In this document: positions 32,576-41,130 of the stretch, piece by piece
How positions within the stretch are numbered: the first letter of the stretch is position 1
Layout: each line of letters starts with the position of its first letter
NCBI GenBank assembly: GCA_021802965.1
Contig: JAJZQZ010000004.1
Location: forward strand, 1-42,087
DNA: 42,087 bases
Direction of reading: 5' to 3'
Origin: Actinomycetes bacterium
GTDB taxonomy: Bacteria; Actinomycetota; Thermoleophilia; RBG-16-64-13
Notes under the pieces: generated by a model
Told to the model about the DNA's origin: nothing
What the model saw: the letters and a program-made list of their open reading frames with translations, nothing else
The model's database searches: none
Made by a program: the position numbers and the translations under genes

Positions 32576-34015
32576 ATGCGCCGACGTATATACATGCTGC
32601 TCGCAGCGATGGTGGTTGTGATCATGGGGCTCACCGCCTGGCTCGCCGTCGCGCTTGCCCAAGAAGACCCCACGCTGCCCACCACGACCCCGGCTCAGCT
32701 GTTGGCTCAGGTAGCCGAGCAGGCTCCGCGGACCAAAGCCGTTGGCGGCGAGTTCTCCTGGAGCAACGACATGTTCGGTGCGGGGATGTTCGAGTCGTTC
32801 CACCGGGGCGGCTCCACAAGCGGCGATCCCGGGCTCGATCTGCTGATGAAGAGCGGTTCCGGCCGTCTGTGGTTGCAGGGTGACAGGGCCCGGCTCGAGT
32901 CGCAGGGCTCCGCGGGCGGCGACACCATAGCGGTGCTGGACGGGAAAGCGAAGACCCTCTGGGTCTACAGTTCGGCCACGCACACCGCCACCAAGTACAC
33001 GCTGCCCGATCTGCCGGCCGGGATGAAGCCGGGCGGCAAGGGCTTCAGCTCCACGACGTTGGGCGGGGGCACGCTGGGCGGGGCCACTGCTGTCGACCTG
33101 CCGGCCAAGATACAGGAGGCCATCGACGAGTTTGCTCCCCATGCCACCCTCTCGGTGGAGCAGGGCGTGCCGGTCGCCGGCCGCGCCGTCTATCTGCTCA
33201 CCATGACCCCGACCGCCGTCAACACAGCCGTGGGTTCGGCACAGGTGGCCATCGACGGCGAGACCTACATACCCCTGCAGATCCAGGTATTCGCGAAGAG
33301 CGACGCCGCGAAGCCGGTGCTGTCGGCGGGCTTCACCAGGGTCTCCTACAACGCCATCGACCCAAAGATGTTCGCGTTCACGCCTCCGGCGGACGCCAAG
33401 ATGCAGGAGAAGGCTCTCGCTCTTCCGGATATGAGCGGGTTGAAGCAGATGGACGCGGCCCGCAAGGATGCGGGCAGCCACAAGAGTCTGACCCTGGCCG
33501 AGGCCGAGGCGAAGGTGGGCTTCCCTGTGCTGGCGCCCTCGGGCGTTACCCTTCCCTTCAAGGGGGCCTACGTGATGCCGGCCCAGAAGCTCCCGGAAGA
33601 CCTGGGTAAGCTGGGCGGGGGCGACGGCTTGGCGACCGGCGGTTCGAACGGCGGCCGAGACACCACCGCCAAGAATCCCGGCTTGGCCAATGCTCAGCAG
33701 AGCCTGGAGGTGCTCCAGAAGATGTTGCCCGGCATGACCATCGGTCCGGTGGTCGTCAGCGCATATGGCGACAGCTTCGGCACGGTGGCCCTGGTACAGG
33801 TGAAGGTCGACCCGCTGTTGGCTCTGGGTCTGCCCTCGCTGCTCTCTCAGGTGCCCTTCTTCGCACAGCCGGTGGCCATGGGCGACAAGTCGGCGTACCG
33901 CATCGACGCGAAGCTCGGATCGGCGGCCATATGGCCCCAGGACGGCTACGTGATGGTCGCGGCGGGTCTGGTGCCCGGCGGAGACCTGACGTCCTTCGTG
34001 GGGAGCATCCGATAG
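32576..34015 (+). CDS. LolA-like (outer-membrane-lipoprotein-sorting-type) secreted protein
   Basis: 479 residues from ATG 32576, with GGAGGG about eight bases upstream. Signal peptide about residues 1-29 (MLLAAMVVVIMGLTAWLAVALA). The first two thirds look like the LolA/LolB-type half-barrel common in Gram-positive secreted proteins: GRLWLQGDRARLESQG, LDGKAKTLWVYSSATHTATKY, VPVAGRAVYLLTMTP, DGETYIPLQIQVF. The last 170 residues include FPVLAPSGVTLPFKGAYV and YGDSFGTVALVQVK, resembling DUF4367-like domains. Probably binds a lipid or hydrophobic ligand on the outer face. The next two genes encode an ABC exporter, suggesting joint envelope function. A TAGAAT at 32512-32517 could be a -10; no good -35 is seen. 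Confidence 0.8.
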   Translation: MRRRIYMLLAAMVVVIMGLTAWLAVALAQEDPTLPTTTPAQLLAQVAEQAPRTKAVGGEFSWSNDMFGAGMFESFHRGGSTSGDPGLDLLMKSGSGRLWLQGDRARLESQGSAGGDTIAVLDGKAKTLWVYSSATHTATKYTLPDLPAGMKPGGKGFSSTTLGGGTLGGATAVDLPAKIQEAIDEFAPHATLSVEQGVPVAGRAVYLLTMTPTAVNTAVGSAQVAIDGETYIPLQIQVFAKSDAAKPVLSAGFTRVSYNAIDPKMFAFTPPADAKMQEKALALPDMSGLKQMDAARKDAGSHKSLTLAEAEAKVGFPVLAPSGVTLPFKGAYVMPAQKLPEDLGKLGGGDGLATGGSNGGRDTTAKNPGLANAQQSLEVLQKMLPGMTIGPVVVSAYGDSFGTVALVQVKVDPLLALGLPSLLSQVPFFAQPVAMGDKSAYRIDAKLGSAAIWPQDGYVMVAAGLVPGGDLTSFVGSIR

Positions 34016-34049
34016 GCACGTGGGCGCCGACTCCGGCCAGGGTGTGAGC

Positions 34050-35123
34050 ATGGTAGAGGCGGAGGTTGCACGGGGCGACGCGGTGGCCGAAACGGTTGCG
34101 GGGCGGCCGGCGCAGGGATGCGCCGGCCGCCCCGTCGTCCTCTCCACGCACGGCCTGACCAAGGACTTCAAGAACCTGCGCGCCGTCGACCAGCTGGAGC
34201 TCAGCGTCTGCAAGGGCGACATCTTCGGCTTCCTGGGCCCCAACGGCGCCGGCAAGACTACCACCATCCGCATGATCTTCGGCCTGATCTATCCCACGGC
34301 CGGCTACGCGCAGATCCTCGACCACCGCGTGCCCGAGCAACGCCAGGCGGCCCTGCGCCACGTGGGCGGCTTTGTGGACATCCCCGCTTTCTACAGCAAC
34401 ATGAGCGGCCGCCGCAACCTTCGCCTTCTGGGGCGCATGCATGGCGACGTGAGCGAGGCGCGCATCACCGAGGTGCTCGATATGGTGGGCCTGGGCGCGC
34501 GGGGCGACTCCCGGGTGGGGAGCTACTCTCACGGCATGAAGCAGCGCCTGGGGATCGCGCAGGCGCTGCTGCACCGACCGGAGCTCGTGATCTTGGACGA
34601 GCCCACCAGCGGCCTCGACCCGCAGGGCATGAAGGACGTACGTGAGCTCATCCGCGAGCTCGGCCGCGCGGGGACCACCGTGTTCCTCTCGTCGCACCTG
34701 CTGCACGAGGTAGAGCAGGTCTGTACCCGCGCCGTCATCATGAACAAGGGCCGCATCGTGGTACAGGGCCCGGTGGAGGACCTGCGTCCCCACGATATGA
34801 GTGTCAAGCTGCTGACGGGCGACCAGACCCGAGCCGCGGCCACGCTGCGCGAGCTCCTCGGCCCGCAGGCCGTGCTGGACGACGGAGAGGCCCTACGCGT
34901 GACCGCCGACGAGGCCCTGGTGCCCGAGATGGTCCGGCGCCTGGTGGCGACGGGTGTCGACGTGCGCGCCGTGGTGCCGGGAGTGGAGCAGGGCTTGGAG
35001 GACTTCTTCCTCGAGCTCACCGCCGAGGCCGAGCGTGACGCGGGCGTGGCAGAGACGCCCCGCGGCGGCGCAGGCGGCGCAGCCTCGCCACCCGATGGCG
35101 ACCCCGGTGGAGGCGCGCGATGA
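34050..35123 (+). CDS. ABC-2 transporter ATP-binding protein
   Basis: 357 residues from ATG 34050 (GTG 34020 is an alternative). Walker A GPNGAGKTTTIRMIFGL, ABC signature YSHGMKQRLGIAQALL, Walker B LVILDEPTSGLDPQG and switch-His SSHLLHEVEQ are all present. After the ATPase come the C-terminal regulatory region (VQGPVEDLRPHDMSVKLL) and a Gly-rich tail. It powers the permease encoded at 35120 (ATGA overlap). The first 25 residues before VVLSTHGLTKDFKNL are low complexity. Confidence 0.95.
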   Translation: MVEAEVARGDAVAETVAGRPAQGCAGRPVVLSTHGLTKDFKNLRAVDQLELSVCKGDIFGFLGPNGAGKTTTIRMIFGLIYPTAGYAQILDHRVPEQRQAALRHVGGFVDIPAFYSNMSGRRNLRLLGRMHGDVSEARITEVLDMVGLGARGDSRVGSYSHGMKQRLGIAQALLHRPELVILDEPTSGLDPQGMKDVRELIRELGRAGTTVFLSSHLLHEVEQVCTRAVIMNKGRIVVQGPVEDLRPHDMSVKLLTGDQTRAAATLRELLGPQAVLDDGEALRVTADEALVPEMVRRLVATGVDVRAVVPGVEQGLEDFFLELTAEAERDAGVAETPRGGAGGAASPPDGDPGGGAR

Positions 35124-35929
35124 GTCACCTGCGCCGCGAGGTCGTCAAACAGCTCTTCCAGAAACGCACCTACTTCGGCTGGGCCGGCCTCCTTGCCGTA
35201 CCCCTCATCATGACGATCGCCCTCAAGCTCTCCACCACTCCGCCGCAGGCGGGCGAGGGTCCCCCATTTCTCTCGGACATCGTCAACAACGGGTTGAACG
35301 TTCCCCTGTCGGCTCTCGCCGCCCTGTCGTTCTTCCTGCTGCCGTTGGTGTCGGCCATGACAGGGGGGTTCGTCATCGCCGGGGAGGCCGAGCAGGGCAC
35401 CCTCAAGACTCTGCTCAGCCGGCCGGTGACCCGCAGCGGCATCCTCTTGGCCAAGTGGCTCGTGGCGGTGGGCTACGTGGGTGTGGGGATGGCCCTGGTG
35501 TTCGTCGGAGCGCTCCTCTCCGGCTGGCTGGTTTTCGGTATCCACCCGCTTACGACCCTTTCCGGCAGCCAGATGGGCGTGGCCCATGCTGTGGGCCTGA
35601 TCGCACTGGGCTACCTGATCGGCCTGGCCGGCATGGCCTGCATCGTCTCGCTGGCCGTACTCATTTCCACCCTTACCGACTCCAGCCTCACGGCGGCCAT
35701 CTCGGCACTGGTGCTGGTGCTGGTGTTGCAGGTGCTGGGCCAGTTCCACTACTTCGACTTCCTCAAGCCCTATCTCTTCACCAGTCACTTCGAGGACTGG
35801 TTCAACCTGCTGCGGCAGCCCATTCCGTGGGAGCCCATCTGGAAGGCTCTGGTCACCTTCGCGGCCTATATCGTCGCGTTCATGGTGGCCGCGTGGGCGT
35901 GGTTCCGGCGCAAGGACATCCTGTCGTAG
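35120..35929 (+). CDS. ABC-2 type permease
   Basis: 269 residues with six to seven membrane segments, including WAGLLAVPLIMTIALKL near the N-terminus and IALGYLIGLAGMACIVSLAVLIS, then ISALVLVLVLQVLGQ. The SAMTGGFVIAGEAEQGTLKTLLSRPVTRSGILLAKW element is the ABC-2/NatB-like coupling region, seen here in two pieces. It pairs with the ATPase upstream. Export substrate unknown. Confidence 0.93.
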   Translation: MSHLRREVVKQLFQKRTYFGWAGLLAVPLIMTIALKLSTTPPQAGEGPPFLSDIVNNGLNVPLSALAALSFFLLPLVSAMTGGFVIAGEAEQGTLKTLLSRPVTRSGILLAKWLVAVGYVGVGMALVFVGALLSGWLVFGIHPLTTLSGSQMGVAHAVGLIALGYLIGLAGMACIVSLAVLISTLTDSSLTAAISALVLVLVLQVLGQFHYFDFLKPYLFTSHFEDWFNLLRQPIPWEPIWKALVTFAAYIVAFMVAAWAWFRRKDILS

Positions 35930-35932
35930 CGG

Positions 35933-35961
35933 TTGACATGAGCCATAGCGGTGGCTATGGT
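35933..35961 (+). promoter_or_regulatory. Sigma-70-type promoter of the ribose-type ABC operon
   Basis: TTGACA (35933-35938), exactly 17 bases, TATGGT (35956-35961), four bases past the previous stop and 83 before the permease ATG. Consensus -35 and spacing. Confidence 0.75.
35943..35960 (+). promoter_or_regulatory. Inverted-repeat operator overlapping the promoter
   Basis: CCATAGC (35943-35949) and GCTATGG (35954-35960) form a perfect 7-bp inverted repeat with a 4-base centre, covering the spacer and most of the -10. A repressor bound there would block RNA polymerase. The regulator is not identified. Confidence 0.6.
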
Positions 35962-36043
35962 GCACGTGTCGATCGTCTCATCCCGGAGCCGGGGGGCTTA
36001 GTACCGCGGTAGGCGATCGCGCGACGAGCGCAAGGGGGGATTC

Positions 36044-37162
36044 ATGGCGAGCCTCGATGAGATCGCGCCTGGGCCGGGCGAGGTGGCGACGCATTTTAGC
36101 GACCAGCGCGCTCCGACCGCGGCCGTAGACAGCGAACTCACCTCCCCGCCGACCAGGGCTCAAGAGACGCCGGCCGGCGCGGCGGACGAGCCCTTCTGGC
36201 GGCGCGCTCTCGAGTTCGAGTCGAACAGCGTTCTGGTCGCCCTGATCGTGATGATCGTGGTCATCGGGGGGATCCATCCGGACTTCTTCTCCCGCAGCGC
36301 CATGCTCGACATCCTGCAGCAGTCCAGCTACATCGCCATCATGGCCGGGGGCATGGCCTTCCTCATCTCCATGCGCGAGATAGACCTTTCGGTTGGGTCT
36401 ATGTTCGGACTAACGATCGTGCTCGCGGCCCTGCTCATGAAGGCTGGGGTGCCTCCCTGGGTTGCCGGTCTGATGTGCATACCCTTCGGGGCGGCGATGG
36501 GTCTGCTGAACGCCGGGATCGTCCAGGGGATCAAGATCCCCGCGATCGTCGCTACCCTGGCCACACTATCCCTGTATCGGGGTCTGTCCATGGCCCTGAC
36601 CAAGGGACAGCAGGTACCGAACATCCCCGTCGGCAGCTCGTTCTTCTCGGTGTTGGGCAACAGGCACCTGGGCGTGCCGTCGGGAGTCTTCGCGCTGATC
36701 GCTACAGCCATAGTCCTCTCGGTGGTCCTGCGGCTCACCCCCTTCGGCTACCGCGTCCGCGGCATCGGCTCCAACCCCGACGCAGCCACCTTCTCGGGCA
36801 TCTCTATCCCCAAGGTGCGCATCCAGGCCCTGGTTCTGATGGGAGGGCTCTGCGGTGTGGCTGGTGTCTTCGGCTTGGCCTTCTTCCAGTCCGGCGACCC
36901 CAACTTTGGCGCCGGACTCGAGCTGCAGGTCATCGCGGCCGCGGTCATCGGCGGCACGCCTTTGCGAGGCGGGCGGGCAACGGTCGCCGGCGCGGTGTTC
37001 GGAGCGATCCTTCTGACCGTCGTAAACAGCGGCCTGATCTACTTCGGCATCCCCATCAATTGGAGTTCGTTCGCCACGGGTTTCGTGATCCTGGTGGCGG
37101 TGTCGATCGACAGCCTCGTGCGCCGTCGACGGCGGGCGGGCAGCTCGGGGTTGGGTTTGTGA
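36044..37162 (+). CDS. Ribose/sugar-type ABC transporter permease
   Basis: 372 residues from ATG 36044, GGGGGA upstream. After a hydrophilic 65-residue N-terminus, eight to ten hydrophobic segments follow the RbsC family pattern: SRSAMLDILQQSSYIAIMAG, FLISMREIDLSVGSMFGLTI, GIVQGIKIPAIVATLATLSL, PFGYRVRGIGSNPDAATFSG and AAVIGGTPLRGGRATVAGAVFGA. It is the membrane part of a Carbohydrate Uptake Transporter-2 importer whose binding protein and ATPase genes follow. Substrate unknown; only one permease gene is present, so it would work as a homodimer. Confidence 0.93.
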   Translation: MASLDEIAPGPGEVATHFSDQRAPTAAVDSELTSPPTRAQETPAGAADEPFWRRALEFESNSVLVALIVMIVVIGGIHPDFFSRSAMLDILQQSSYIAIMAGGMAFLISMREIDLSVGSMFGLTIVLAALLMKAGVPPWVAGLMCIPFGAAMGLLNAGIVQGIKIPAIVATLATLSLYRGLSMALTKGQQVPNIPVGSSFFSVLGNRHLGVPSGVFALIATAIVLSVVLRLTPFGYRVRGIGSNPDAATFSGISIPKVRIQALVLMGGLCGVAGVFGLAFFQSGDPNFGAGLELQVIAAAVIGGTPLRGGRATVAGAVFGAILLTVVNSGLIYFGIPINWSSFATGFVILVAVSIDSLVRRRRRAGSSGLGL

Positions 37163-37209
37163 GGTGGCTGTAACGTCGCGATAGGACGTCTCAACAAAGG
37201 GGGGATCAG

Positions 37210-38385
37210 ATGTTCAGGGATCTTAGGGGAAGCAGGTTCAGGGGTGCGCGACCATGGATGGCTTGGGTGGTCCTGGGGGCACTGCTGTTAGGCGTCGGCG
37301 TGTTGGTCTCGTCCGGTTGTGGTTCCAGCACGACGACGACGACCCAGCCTCCGGCGGCCCCCACGACGGTGGTCCCCACGGGTGACACCGGGACCACCGC
37401 GGCCACCACGGCCAGCACGGCGGCGCCTAAGGAAGTCAACATCGGCTACAACTACGCCACCTCCGCCGTCAATGCCATGCAGGAGATGGCTCTGGGGGCC
37501 ACCTCCGCGGCCGAACACTCGCCCGGTGTCAACTTCAACCAGGCCTCTCCGGGCGCGCCAGACGTGCCCAAGCAGGTAGCCTTGCTCCAGACGACCGCCA
37601 ACACATCGAAGGACGGCATCGCCATACAATCCCTGCAGCCCGACCTTCTCGCCCGCCCCGCCCAGGACATCGGGGCCAAGGGGATCCCGCTGGTCGCGGT
37701 CGACGCTCCCATCCCCAACATCGATCTCGTGATCAGCAACTCGAACTACGACCTGGGTGTGATGGTAGCTGAGGCCATCCTCAAGGAGCTGCTCCCGAAC
37801 GCCAAGGGCGAGATCGTCATGGGCGTCGCTGTCCCCGGCCTGTCGGTGCTCGAGCAGCGCGTCAAGGGCATGGAGGAGACCATCAAGAAGGCACAGCCCG
37901 GCATCACCTTCGCCGGACCCTACGACACCCACATGACCCCGACCGAGGCGTATGCGGCTTGGAGCGAGATCGTCAAGGCCCATCCGAACGCGCTGGCGTA
38001 CATGTGGCCGGGCTCGGCCGACAGCGCCGCCTTGGCCGACATCCAGCGTCAGACGGGCAAGAAGCTCCTCGCCGCCGGCTGCGACCTCGAGGACAAGGGG
38101 CTGCAGGGCATCAAGGATGGCTACATCCTCGCCCTCGGCTCGCCCGAACACTGGATGAAGGGCTTCATAGCGACTCAGCTCTTGATCAATCACGCTCAGC
38201 AGGGCGCCGAGCTGCCCAAGGGCTGGTGGAACACGGGCTCGTTGCTGGTGACCAAGGACAACGTCGACGAGATCATGGTGCGCCAGAAGGACAACAACAG
38301 CCGCTACGATTGGTTCAAGTCGAAGGTAGAAGAGCAGATCGCGAACCCGGCCAAGTACCTCGGCCCGATCTCGGCCTTCAACTAA
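37210..38385 (+). CDS. Sugar-type ABC transporter substrate-binding lipoprotein
   Basis: 391 residues. The signal ends in VLVSSGCGSS with a candidate lipidated Cys, then a Thr-rich linker (TTTTTQPPAAPTTVV) typical of this lineage's lipoproteins. The body is a type-I periplasmic-binding fold of the RbsB group: VNIGYNYATSAVNAMQEMAL, DGIAIQSLQPDLLARPAQDI, GIPLVAVDAPIPNIDLVIS, EIVMGVAVPGLSVLEQR, DGYILALGSPEHWMKGF. It should capture a sugar or sugar-like solute for the permease and ATPase encoded on either side. Confidence 0.93.
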   Translation: MFRDLRGSRFRGARPWMAWVVLGALLLGVGVLVSSGCGSSTTTTTQPPAAPTTVVPTGDTGTTAATTASTAAPKEVNIGYNYATSAVNAMQEMALGATSAAEHSPGVNFNQASPGAPDVPKQVALLQTTANTSKDGIAIQSLQPDLLARPAQDIGAKGIPLVAVDAPIPNIDLVISNSNYDLGVMVAEAILKELLPNAKGEIVMGVAVPGLSVLEQRVKGMEETIKKAQPGITFAGPYDTHMTPTEAYAAWSEIVKAHPNALAYMWPGSADSAALADIQRQTGKKLLAAGCDLEDKGLQGIKDGYILALGSPEHWMKGFIATQLLINHAQQGAELPKGWWNTGSLLVTKDNVDEIMVRQKDNNSRYDWFKSKVEEQIANPAKYLGPISAFN

Positions 38386-38394
38386 CCACAAGCA

Positions 38395-40059
38395 ATGCTA
38401 GAGGCGCAGGGCATTCGCAAGGCCTATGGAGGCGTCGTCGCGCTGCGGGACGTGAATTTCACGCTCCGTCCCGGCTCGGTGCACGCGTTGCTCGGCGAGA
38501 ACGGAGCGGGCAAGTCCACGCTCGTCAAGATAATCGCCGGCGCCATACGGCCCGATGAGGGTGTCCTGCGCCTCGACGGCCAGGAGGTCTCGTTCTCGAG
38601 CACGGCCGACGCCGCCCGACACGGAGTGGCCGTCGTCTCCCAGGAGCTCAGCCTCTTCCCGGACCTCGACGTTCTCGCCAACCTGTTCCCCATGCGCGAA
38701 CAGAAGCGCGGGCCGTTCGTGTCGCGGGCGGCGATGTCCGAGCGAGCCCTGCCGGTACTGGCCGAACTGGGACTCAACATCTCGCTCCGGCGCTCGGTGG
38801 CCACGCTCTCGCTGGCCGAGCGCCAGCTGCTCGAGACCGCTCGGGCGCTGGTCACCGATCCGCGGGTGCTCGTCCTCGACGAGCCGACGTCGGCCCTCGA
38901 GCAGTCCAAGTCGGAGATGCTGCTCGGGATCCTCCGCGTTCTCCGCGATCGTAACGTGGCGGTGGTCTTCGTGTCGCACATCCTCGAGGAAGTGGTGCAG
39001 CTGTGCGACCAGGTCACCGTGCTCCGCGACGGCGAGATGGTCCTGGATGGCGTGCCACTCGCGCAGCTTGGCATCCCCGACATCGTCCAGGCCATGCTCG
39101 GCGAGGGCGGAGACCCACGCCGGGCGCAGGCCCCGGCGAGGGCGGCCCAAGACATGCTCAAGAGCATGCTCGGCAAGGACCGGTACGAAGAGCGGATGAA
39201 GCGGCGCTTCGTACCTGGGGCCTCGGCCGACCTGGTCATCGAGGACGTCACCGTCGACGGGGTGCTCGAACAGGTCAGCTTGAACGCTTCGCCCGGGGAG
39301 GTCGTGGGACTGGCCGGCCTCGTCGGCGCAGGCCAGCACGCCTGCCTCGAGTTGATCGCGGGTCTGCGCTCGCCCCAGCGGGGACGCGTGCTCCTGCCGG
39401 GCGGGGTGCCGGCGCCACGCGGACTGCCGAAAGCCATCGGAGCGGGCGTTGCCCTCGCCTCTGGCGATCGGCGCCGCTTCGGGCTGATGCTCGACAAGTC
39501 CGTGTGGGAGAACGTCGGGCAGGTGCGTTCCGTCGCCTTGGCCCGGGACGGGTCGTTCATCCGCTCGACGAGGCTCAGGCAGCGCGCGCGCGAGCACACC
39601 GAGCGCCTGCGGGTGCGCACGCCCTCGGTCGAGGAGCGTACGGGCCTGCTTTCGGGCGGCAATCAGCAGAAGGTGGTGTTCGCAAAGTGGCTCGATGCGA
39701 GCCCGTCCGTGCTTCTGCTCGACGACCCGACCCGTGGCGTCGACGTCGGAGCGAAAGCGGAGATGCACACGCTCATACGCTCGGTCGCCGACGCCGGCGC
39801 GGTGGTGCTTCTCTGCTCGACCGACATCGACGAGCTCGCCGATGTGTGCGATCGGGTGATCGTATTCCACCGCGGGCGCGTGTGCACCGAGTTCAGTGGA
39901 GCAGGCCTGACAGGACATGCTCTGCTCGAGGCGATGAACACCGGAGAAGCCAGGCTGAAGGCGGCCAGCGCCGGAGCGGCGTCACCGGAGGAGGCCGCGG
40001 TCGACGGATCGGAGTCGGTCCCCGTCGACTCGCCGAAGGCGGAGGCGTCCAGGCAGTAG
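38395..40059 (+). CDS. Sugar ABC transporter ATP-binding protein (RbsA/MglA type, two ATPase domains)
   Basis: 554 residues; ATG 38395 follows the binding-protein stop by 9 bases. Domain 1: Walker A LLGENGAGKSTLVKII, signature LSLAERQLLETARAL, Walker B VLVLDEPTSALEQ. Domain 2 has the degenerate Walker A GLAGLVGAGQHACLELIAGL typical of RbsA second domains, signature LLSGGNQQKVVFAKWL and Walker B LLLLDDPTRGVDVGAK. It completes the importer begun at 36044. The linker between domains (LKSMLGKDRYEERMKRRF) is longer and more basic than usual. Confidence 0.95.
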   Translation: MLEAQGIRKAYGGVVALRDVNFTLRPGSVHALLGENGAGKSTLVKIIAGAIRPDEGVLRLDGQEVSFSSTADAARHGVAVVSQELSLFPDLDVLANLFPMREQKRGPFVSRAAMSERALPVLAELGLNISLRRSVATLSLAERQLLETARALVTDPRVLVLDEPTSALEQSKSEMLLGILRVLRDRNVAVVFVSHILEEVVQLCDQVTVLRDGEMVLDGVPLAQLGIPDIVQAMLGEGGDPRRAQAPARAAQDMLKSMLGKDRYEERMKRRFVPGASADLVIEDVTVDGVLEQVSLNASPGEVVGLAGLVGAGQHACLELIAGLRSPQRGRVLLPGGVPAPRGLPKAIGAGVALASGDRRRFGLMLDKSVWENVGQVRSVALARDGSFIRSTRLRQRAREHTERLRVRTPSVEERTGLLSGGNQQKVVFAKWLDASPSVLLLDDPTRGVDVGAKAEMHTLIRSVADAGAVVLLCSTDIDELADVCDRVIVFHRGRVCTEFSGAGLTGHALLEAMNTGEARLKAASAGAASPEEAAVDGSESVPVDSPKAEASRQ

Positions 40060-40155
40060 CGGCTCTCGGCCGGCCGCGGGCGGCCTGGCCCTGTTCTTGC
40101 TGCGCCTGCGGGTGGGCGCCTGCTTGATAGTGGCGACCATCGCTCGAAGAACCTA

Positions 40156-40185
40156 TTGACAGGACACTCGGGTCCGTTGTAAGGT
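40156..40185 (+). promoter_or_regulatory. Promoter of the GntR-family regulator gene
   Basis: TTGACA (40156-40161), 18-base spacer, TAAGGT (40180-40185). Its transcript would begin inside the palindrome at 40191-40209. The 215-base gap 40060-40274 otherwise holds no gene. Confidence 0.6.
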
Positions 40186-40190
40186 CCAAC

Positions 40191-40209
40191 TGGTAGGATG
40201 AGTCTACCA
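40191..40209 (+). promoter_or_regulatory. Palindromic operator (GntR/FadR-type)
   Basis: TGGTAG (40191-40196) and CTACCA (40204-40209) form a perfect inverted repeat with 7 bases between. TGGT...ACCA half-sites are typical of FadR-type GntR regulators. It covers the predicted transcription start, fitting autorepression by the gene at 40275. Confidence 0.6.
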
Positions 40210-40274
40210 ACCGCCCCGAGAACCGAGCTCGCCGCCGGTCGAGGGGCGTGCCAGGGGGAAGGCGGGAGGGGCCG

Positions 40275-40997
40275 ATGACCGAGTTCCATGCTCTCCAATC
40301 GAAGCGACTCTCCGCGAGCGCGGCGGACCAGGTCATGCAGCTGGTCCGCAGCGGCCAGCTGCCTCCCGGCACGAAGTTGCCCTCGGAGCGAGAGCTCATG
40401 GTCATGTTGGGAGTGAGCCGCAACTCGTTGCGTGAAGGCGTCCGGATCCTGGAGACCATGGGCGTCCTCCGGGTCGAGCGGGGCCGGGGGACCTGGGTGC
40501 GCGAGGACTTCGGCGAGTCGAAGGTCAACTTGGGCTCAGACTGGCTGTCCTCTCACGCCCGGGACGTCATGGATCTGCTCGAGATGCGCGAGACCCTGGA
40601 GATACGAGCGGCCGAGCTGGTCGCGGAGCGGGGTACGGAAGAGCAGGTGCGGCTGATCGTGGGTCGTCTGGAGGAGCTGCAGGTCGCTGTGGCCACACGC
40701 GACCCGGATGCGGTCATCGTGGCCGATGCGGCTCTTCACCGGGCTATCGCCGAGGGTTCGGGCAACCACATCCTGGCCCGCGCGCTCGACGACCTCCAGG
40801 ACCTCGCCATGGATACCCGCCGCGCGGTGACCAGCATCCGGGGCCGGCTCGATCGGGCCATCACCGAGCACGAGGCGATCGTGAACGCCATCGCCGAACG
40901 AGACGCCAACGCCGCCGGCCGCGCCATGCGCCAGCATGTCCGGCGGGTGATAGAGGAGGCCAGGGCCGCAGTGGCACGGGGCTCCTCTGAGGTTTGA
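40275..40997 (+). CDS. GntR-family (FadR subfamily) transcriptional regulator
   Basis: 240 residues from ATG 40275 (GGGAGGGG just upstream). The N-terminal winged helix is GntR-like: SAADQVMQLVRSGQLPPGTK, LPSERELMVMLGVSRNSLREGVRIL and VERGRGTWVRED. The C-terminal FCD helical domain has DLLEMRETLEIRAAELVAE, ADAALHRAIAEGSGN and ITEHEAIVNAIAERDANAA, with the His residues that bind metal or acids. It likely responds to a small organic acid. The transporter genes on either side are plausible targets. Confidence 0.95.
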   Translation: MTEFHALQSKRLSASAADQVMQLVRSGQLPPGTKLPSERELMVMLGVSRNSLREGVRILETMGVLRVERGRGTWVREDFGESKVNLGSDWLSSHARDVMDLLEMRETLEIRAAELVAERGTEEQVRLIVGRLEELQVAVATRDPDAVIVADAALHRAIAEGSGNHILARALDDLQDLAMDTRRAVTSIRGRLDRAITEHEAIVNAIAERDANAAGRAMRQHVRRVIEEARAAVARGSSEV

Positions 40998-41130
40998 CGT
41001 GGAAGCTGCCGAGTTCGTCGCCGGCGGAAAGGAGGAGGGCGCGGGATAAAGGGGCGCAAGACGCAGAACAGGACAGGGAGCGCGGCCGAGGGTGCCGCGG
41101 CGGCCAAAGCACTCTTATAGGAGGGACCCG

